Positions 7,079 through 8,082 of a DNA stretch of 8,082 nucleotides are shown here, piece after piece. The position numbers and the translations under genes were made by a program. Where the stretch lies: positions 1-8,082 of the forward strand of contig JAPKYY010000371.1 in the NCBI GenBank assembly GCA_026394095.1, given 5' to 3'. Under the pieces are notes generated by a model that did no database searches, was not told where the DNA came from, and saw only the letters and a program-made list of their open reading frames with translations. Numbering within the stretch: position 1 is the stretch's first letter; every line of letters starts with the position of its first letter. This DNA comes from Acidobacteriota bacterium. Its GTDB lineage: Bacteria > Acidobacteriota > Terriglobia > Bryobacterales > Bryobacteraceae.

Positions 7079-8082
7079 ACGTCTTTAGGGTCTGGATGAA
7101 TGTAAGGCTTGCGGTAAGGCCGACGCAGCATCCTGGTTGCTTCAGCGTCATTGGTGACGATCATCTTGGCTGGATCGTAGCTGAGGGTGCGTCCGAGTTT
7201 CATAGAGAGATTGGCGAGGATGCAGGCCGCCGTTGAGATGTGACCTTGCTCGATATCGGCGACCGGGCGGGAGCGCTTGTCGATGGCAGCCAGCAGGTCG
7301 CGCATATGGCCGCGGATAGCCGGGGCTACGTGCCGTTCGAGGTCCACTTCAGTCTTGTCTTCCGGGTATTGTTCGAGCTCGTAGGTGACGTCCTTGTGGA
7401 CGGCTGATTCACCTTTGCCGAGGGGCATGTAGTCGTAGCCCTGGACGCTGGCTTTTAGGGTTGCCTTATCGCCGTAGAAGGTGGCACCCCAGTGGTATTT
7501 GGGATCTGGAGGCGCGCCCCAGGAACGATGAGTCCAGATTACTTTGACGTTGCCGAAGTCGAAGCTGGCTTCCTGGGTATCCGGGATGTTGGCCTTGGAG
7601 GCTTTGTCGACGAGGATGCCGCCTGAGGACGAGATGCTTTTGGGCCAGCCGAGGCCCATCATCCAGCGAACCATGTCGAGCATGTGGACACACATGTCGC
7701 CAACGATGCCGTTGCCGTATTCGTTGAAAGCGCGCCAGCGTCGGGGATGCACCAGAGGGTTGTAGGGACGCATGGGTGCAGGGCCGGTCCACATTTCGTA
7801 ATCAAGGTTTTCCGGGGGCTTTGAATCCGGTGGGTTTTCAGTTGCCCGCATATGGTAGTAACAATAGATTTCGACCAGACCGATGTTGCCGAGTTTGCCG
7901 CTGTCGAGATAGCGCTCTTTGGCCTCTATGAGGTGTGGTGTAGATCTGCGTTGGGTGCCGATTTGTACGACACGTTTGTATTTGCGAGCGGCGGCGAGCA
8001 TTGCCTCGCCTTCGATCACGTCAACCGAGATCGGCTTTTGCATGTACATGTCGACGCCTGCTCTTGCGGCTTCGATCATGGG
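7075..8082 (-). CDS. Gfo/Idh/MocA-family NAD(P)-dependent oxidoreductase (N-terminus off the window)
   Basis: The last 335 residues of a probable sugar or polyol dehydrogenase-type enzyme. The frame is open at the right edge, and the ATG at 8079 is internal: the upstream codon is Pro, and PMIEAARAGVDMYMQKPIS is the usual family sequence after the nucleotide-binding Rossmann core, whose first 100 or so residues are missing. The EKP motif reads QKP here. Numbered from that Met, the GFO_IDH_MocA C-terminal domain has RRWRAFNEYGNGIVGDMCVH then MLDMVRW (113-139), with D128, H132 and D135 in the family's active-site positions. It ends with the common tail GRTLSYDP (296-303) and MLRRPYRKPYIHP. Such proteins are multicopy in Acidobacteria and Planctomycetes, often with Tat signals, which cannot be checked here. 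Substrate is unknown. It converges on the TMTC-like gene with a 4-bp overlap. Confidence 0.92.
   Translation of the reverse strand, partial: PMIEAARAGVDMYMQKPISVDVIEGEAMLAAARKYKRVVQIGTQRRSTPHLIEAKERYLDSGKLGNIGLVEIYCYYHMRATENPPDSKPPENLDYEMWTGPAPMRPYNPLVHPRRWRAFNEYGNGIVGDMCVHMLDMVRWMMGLGWPKSISSSGGILVDKASKANIPDTQEASFDFGNVKVIWTHRSWGAPPDPKYHWGATFYGDKATLKASVQGYDYMPLGKGESAVHKDVTYELEQYPEDKTEVDLERHVAPAIRGHMRDLLAAIDKRSRPVADIEQGHISTAACILANLSMKLGRTLSYDPAKMIVTNDAEATRMLRRPYRKPYIHPDPKDV

Overview
The window looks like a chromosomal segment of an Acidobacteriota bacterium, most likely of the Solibacter/Bryobacter (Bryobacterales) type. This is inferred from family content, not from a marker gene. The evidence is a very long Oar-type TonB-dependent receptor with an N-terminal carboxypeptidase-regulatory-like domain, a bacterial TMTC-like membrane protein with a TPR tail, a Gfo/Idh/MocA oxidoreductase of the kind that is multicopy in Acidobacteria and Planctomycetes, and GC-rich coding sequence throughout.

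Layout, left to right. Positions 1-3170 (minus) hold the first 1056 codons of the receptor; its C-terminus lies beyond the left edge. A 67-bp gap with a possible promoter and palindrome separates it from a complete PhoR-like membrane histidine kinase at 3238-4752 (minus). A divergent intergenic region of about 210 bp (4753-4963) follows. It carries a direct heptamer repeat resembling a Pho box, an inverted repeat, a cluster of short direct repeats and a small hairpin. To its right, on the plus strand, are a small exported BON-domain protein (4964-5287) and, 30 bp later, the TMTC-like/TPR membrane protein (GTG start, 5318-7078), probably one transcript. That gene overlaps by 4 bp, tail to tail, a Gfo/Idh/MocA oxidoreductase on the minus strand (7075 to beyond the right edge), whose N-terminal Rossmann part is missing.

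How the genes may work together: the kinase and receptor share a strand and are close, so they may be co-transcribed or co-regulated. The BON protein and TMTC-like protein are both envelope proteins. No response regulator gene is in the window, so the kinase partner is unknown. I found no RNA gene, insertion sequence, CRISPR array, phage gene or defence system. The most interesting part is the regulatory architecture of the divergent region next to the PhoR-like kinase. I do not see convincing evidence of a wholly new system.
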